A stretch of 24,967 bases of DNA from an uncultured Actinomyces sp. (GTDB lineage Bacteria > Actinomycetota > Actinomycetes > Actinomycetales > Actinomycetaceae): assembly GCA_938022345.1 (NCBI GenBank), contig CALIEP010000346.1:1-24967 (forward strand), written 5' to 3'. This document shows positions 23,212-24,967 of this stretch, one piece after another (the stretch's first letter is position 1; each line of letters begins with the position of its first letter). The notes under the pieces were generated by a model. It was given only the letters and a program-made list of their open reading frames with translations. It searched no databases and was not told the origin of the DNA. The position numbers and the translations under genes are program-made.

Positions 23212-24669
23212 ATGTCAATCACCACCTCGGAGAAGCGGACTCACCGCACTCCATCTCTCCTGGTCGCGGCGATTCCCGCGGTCACGCTGATCGTCCTTTT
23301 GGGCGGTGGCTACATTGCGGCGAGCCTCCCAGTGGAGCCGCTGCTTATCGCGTCGGCTGTGGTCGCTGGCATTGTTGCCATCGCCTTGGGCTACACGTGG
23401 GATGAGATTATTGGCGCGATCGCCGAGAAGATCGCAAAAACCATGCCGGCTGTTCTCATCCTGATTGTCGTTGGTGCCTTGATCGGTACCTGGATGGCGG
23501 GCGGTACGATCCCGATGCTCATCTACTACGGCCTGAAGATCATTAACCCGAAGTTCCTGGCTCTTATTGCGCTGGTTGTCACGGCCATTGTGTCCTTGTG
23601 TACGGGTACGTCCTGGGGTTCTGCAGGAACGGTTGGCGTCGCCTTCATGGGCGTTGCAGTCGGAATGGACGCGAACCTGCCGATGGTGGCTGGTGCGATT
23701 GTGGCAGGCGCTTACTTCGGTGACAAGCTCTCTCCGCTGTCGGATACAACCAACATCGCCTCGCTGGCGACGGGTGTCAACCTGTTCACTCACATTCGCC
23801 ACCTCATGTGGACAACAGTTCCGGCCTTCCTCACCTCCGCAGTTGTGTACCTGATTTTCGGCCTTCAGTCTTCCGGTGGCACTGTGCCCGAGAAAGTGAA
23901 CACAATCCTGGCGAACCTCGATTCTGCGTTTAATTGGAATCTGCTTCTGCTGGTACCGGTCTTAGTCGTCCTGGTTGGCTCGGTAATGAAGTTCCCAACC
24001 GTGCCAGTCATGCTGGTGTCCTGCGCAACCGCTATCTTCAACGCGGTCGTCTTCCAAGGTGTCTCCTTCGCTAACTCGGTTGTGGCATCCGTGGATGGCT
24101 TCACCGTCGATATGGTTGGTAAAGCTGGTTTTCAACCCGATTCCGTCATCAAAGATGTGACGCGCCTGTTGGAGCGCGGCGGCATGAACTCGATGATGAG
24201 CGTCCTGCTGATCTGTTTCTGTGCGATTGCCTTCGCTGGCACTGTGTCTGTGTCTGGATCACTGGATGTGTTGATTTCGAGCCTGCTGGCTCCCGTGAAG
24301 TCAACCTTTGCATTGATCGCATCGACGATCGTCATAGGCTTGGCGGTTATCGGCATCACGTCCAATGGCCAAGTGTCGCTGCTGATCCCGGGCGAAATGC
24401 TGCGCGGCGAGTACATCAAGCGTGGCCTGCACCCGAAGAACCTGTCACGAACCATTGAGGATGCTGCGACCGTGTGGGAGCCGATCTTGCCCTGGACGTC
24501 TGCGGGCGCCTATATGGCTGGAACTCTGGGTGTTGCCACTCTGTCCTACATGCCGTGGGCGATTTCGAACTGGATCGCCATCTTCTTCGCTCTTCTGTGG
24601 GCGGCAACGGGCATTGGTATTGCCAAGCTGACACCGGAGGAACAGAAGAGACTCGAGGCAGAGGGCTGA
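23212..24669 (+). CDS. NhaC-family Na+/H+ antiporter
   Basis: This 485-residue protein has about 11-12 hydrophobic segments and the NhaC signature GDKLSPLSDTTN at 170-181, preceded by SLCTGTSWGSAGTVG (128-142). Family members exchange Na+ for H+, and some, such as MleN, couple this to organic acids, so the true substrate is open. The ATG at 23212 has AAAGGA 6 nt upstream; the longer reading from 23131 lies inside the previous gene. It is the last gene of the xylA-xylB-lyase-antiporter operon and is followed by a strong terminator. The pairing with a C-S lyase may mean that it moves the lyase's substrate or product rather than serving pH control alone. Confidence 0.92.
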   Translation: MSITTSEKRTHRTPSLLVAAIPAVTLIVLLGGGYIAASLPVEPLLIASAVVAGIVAIALGYTWDEIIGAIAEKIAKTMPAVLILIVVGALIGTWMAGGTIPMLIYYGLKIINPKFLALIALVVTAIVSLCTGTSWGSAGTVGVAFMGVAVGMDANLPMVAGAIVAGAYFGDKLSPLSDTTNIASLATGVNLFTHIRHLMWTTVPAFLTSAVVYLIFGLQSSGGTVPEKVNTILANLDSAFNWNLLLLVPVLVVLVGSVMKFPTVPVMLVSCATAIFNAVVFQGVSFANSVVASVDGFTVDMVGKAGFQPDSVIKDVTRLLERGGMNSMMSVLLICFCAIAFAGTVSVSGSLDVLISSLLAPVKSTFALIASTIVIGLAVIGITSNGQVSLLIPGEMLRGEYIKRGLHPKNLSRTIEDAATVWEPILPWTSAGAYMAGTLGVATLSYMPWAISNWIAIFFALLWAATGIGIAKLTPEEQKRLEAEG

Positions 24670-24682
24670 GCGTTCAAGAAAT

Positions 24683-24720
24683 AAGTGGGGACTCCCGAAG
24701 GGGAGTCCCCACTTTAGTGT
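24683..24720 (+). terminator. Strong intrinsic terminator of the xyl-antiporter operon
   Basis: AAGTGGGGACTCCC and GGGAGTCCCCACTT form a perfect 14-bp stem with a GAAG tetraloop, followed by TAGTGTT. It begins 13 nt after the antiporter stop codon. Confidence 0.92.
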
Positions 24721-24967
24721 TGGGAGATCCACCAGTGAGCACCAGAATTCGCAAGTGCATTTTCGGCGGCTCCGACCTGAGGAAGGGCGATGTGATTAAA
24801 AGCGATGCCGCATGAGCATGCGTTACATTCGCCCACGATGTGAACAAGTCGCGCGTGACCCCTGTCATGGCCATAGCATGAGGCTATGTTCCAGCGAATG
24901 CGTAGCTGACCTTCGCGTCAGCTTTTGACCAGACCTACTGATGGCTAGAGATTACTCGCCCGGGTCG
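24721..24967. other. Non-coding 3' end of the window with several hairpins, no recognised gene
   Basis: No convincing reading frame is present in either direction. Visible structures are TGAC-CCCT-GTCA (24856-24867), CATAGC-ATGAG-GCTATG (24872-24888) and a flanking pair CATTCGC (24826-24832) with GCGAATG (24894-24900) that could enclose both. It may be an intergenic region, an upstream region of a gene beyond the window, or a small structured RNA. Confidence 0.4.
24904..24926 (+). terminator. Possible intrinsic terminator in the 3' intergenic region
   Basis: AGCTGAC-CTTCGC-GTCAGCT is a 7-bp stem with a 6-nt loop, with a short T-run (TTTT) that starts in the last base of the stem. No gene in the window needs a terminator here, since the operon upstream already has one at 24683-24720, so it may end an unannotated small transcript. 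Confidence 0.45.

Noticed and set aside
1..24967. CRISPR arrays, insertion sequences, prophage or anti-phage defence genes
   Set aside because: No regularly spaced repeats, transposase or integrase motifs, terminal inverted repeats or known defence domains were found.

Overview
The window looks like chromosomal DNA from a moderately GC-rich actinobacterium, probably the Actinomyces/Schaalia group (Actinomycetaceae). This placement is inferred from gene content: an actinobacterial membrane alpha/beta-hydrolase, a group I xylose isomerase, two ROK repressors, an ABC sugar importer with no ATPase gene of its own, and a flippase fused to a kinase-like domain. I did no taxonomic comparison. I see no phage, insertion sequence, CRISPR array or plasmid feature.

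Layout. 40-2508: a methyltransferase and a membrane serine hydrolase, co-oriented and probably co-transcribed. 2515-8295: an amino-sugar catabolic island, with a single-domain GH20 hexosaminidase (minus strand) divergent from a ROK repressor, then a lipoprotein solute-binding protein and two permeases. It has a perfect palindromic operator and two good sigma70-type promoters. 8353-10974: a large membrane protein (minus strand) with a degenerate kinase-like domain and a UPF0104-type flippase domain. 11073-12709: DedA and prephenate dehydratase (pheA), overlapping by 4 nt. 12868-12951: tRNA-Leu(CAG) on the minus strand, with its own promoter and a Rho-independent terminator. 13089-14018: a DUF1444-like protein. 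14201-15100: a DUF4862-like protein with a very strong terminator. 15181-15969: a voltage-gated-type K+ channel. 16095-18008: glmS. 18077-19303: a second ROK repressor, divergent from a tight four-gene operon (19392-24669) of xylA, xylB, a MalY/PatB-type C-S lyase and an NhaC-type antiporter, closed by a strong terminator. The last 300 nt hold no recognisable gene but several hairpins.

How the genes work together. The GH20 enzyme has no secretion signal and sits beside a sugar importer, so the likely route is uptake of a small GlcNAc-containing oligosaccharide, cytoplasmic cleavage and feed-in to amino-sugar metabolism, with glmS supplying the opposite biosynthetic step some 8 kb away. The transporter ATPase is not encoded here and is presumably a shared MsiK-type protein. 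XylA and XylB convert xylose to xylulose 5-phosphate under the second ROK protein. Both ROK intergenic regions carry an operator of the same form, TGTTAYG-N3-CRTAACA, which suggests related binding specificity and possible cross-talk.
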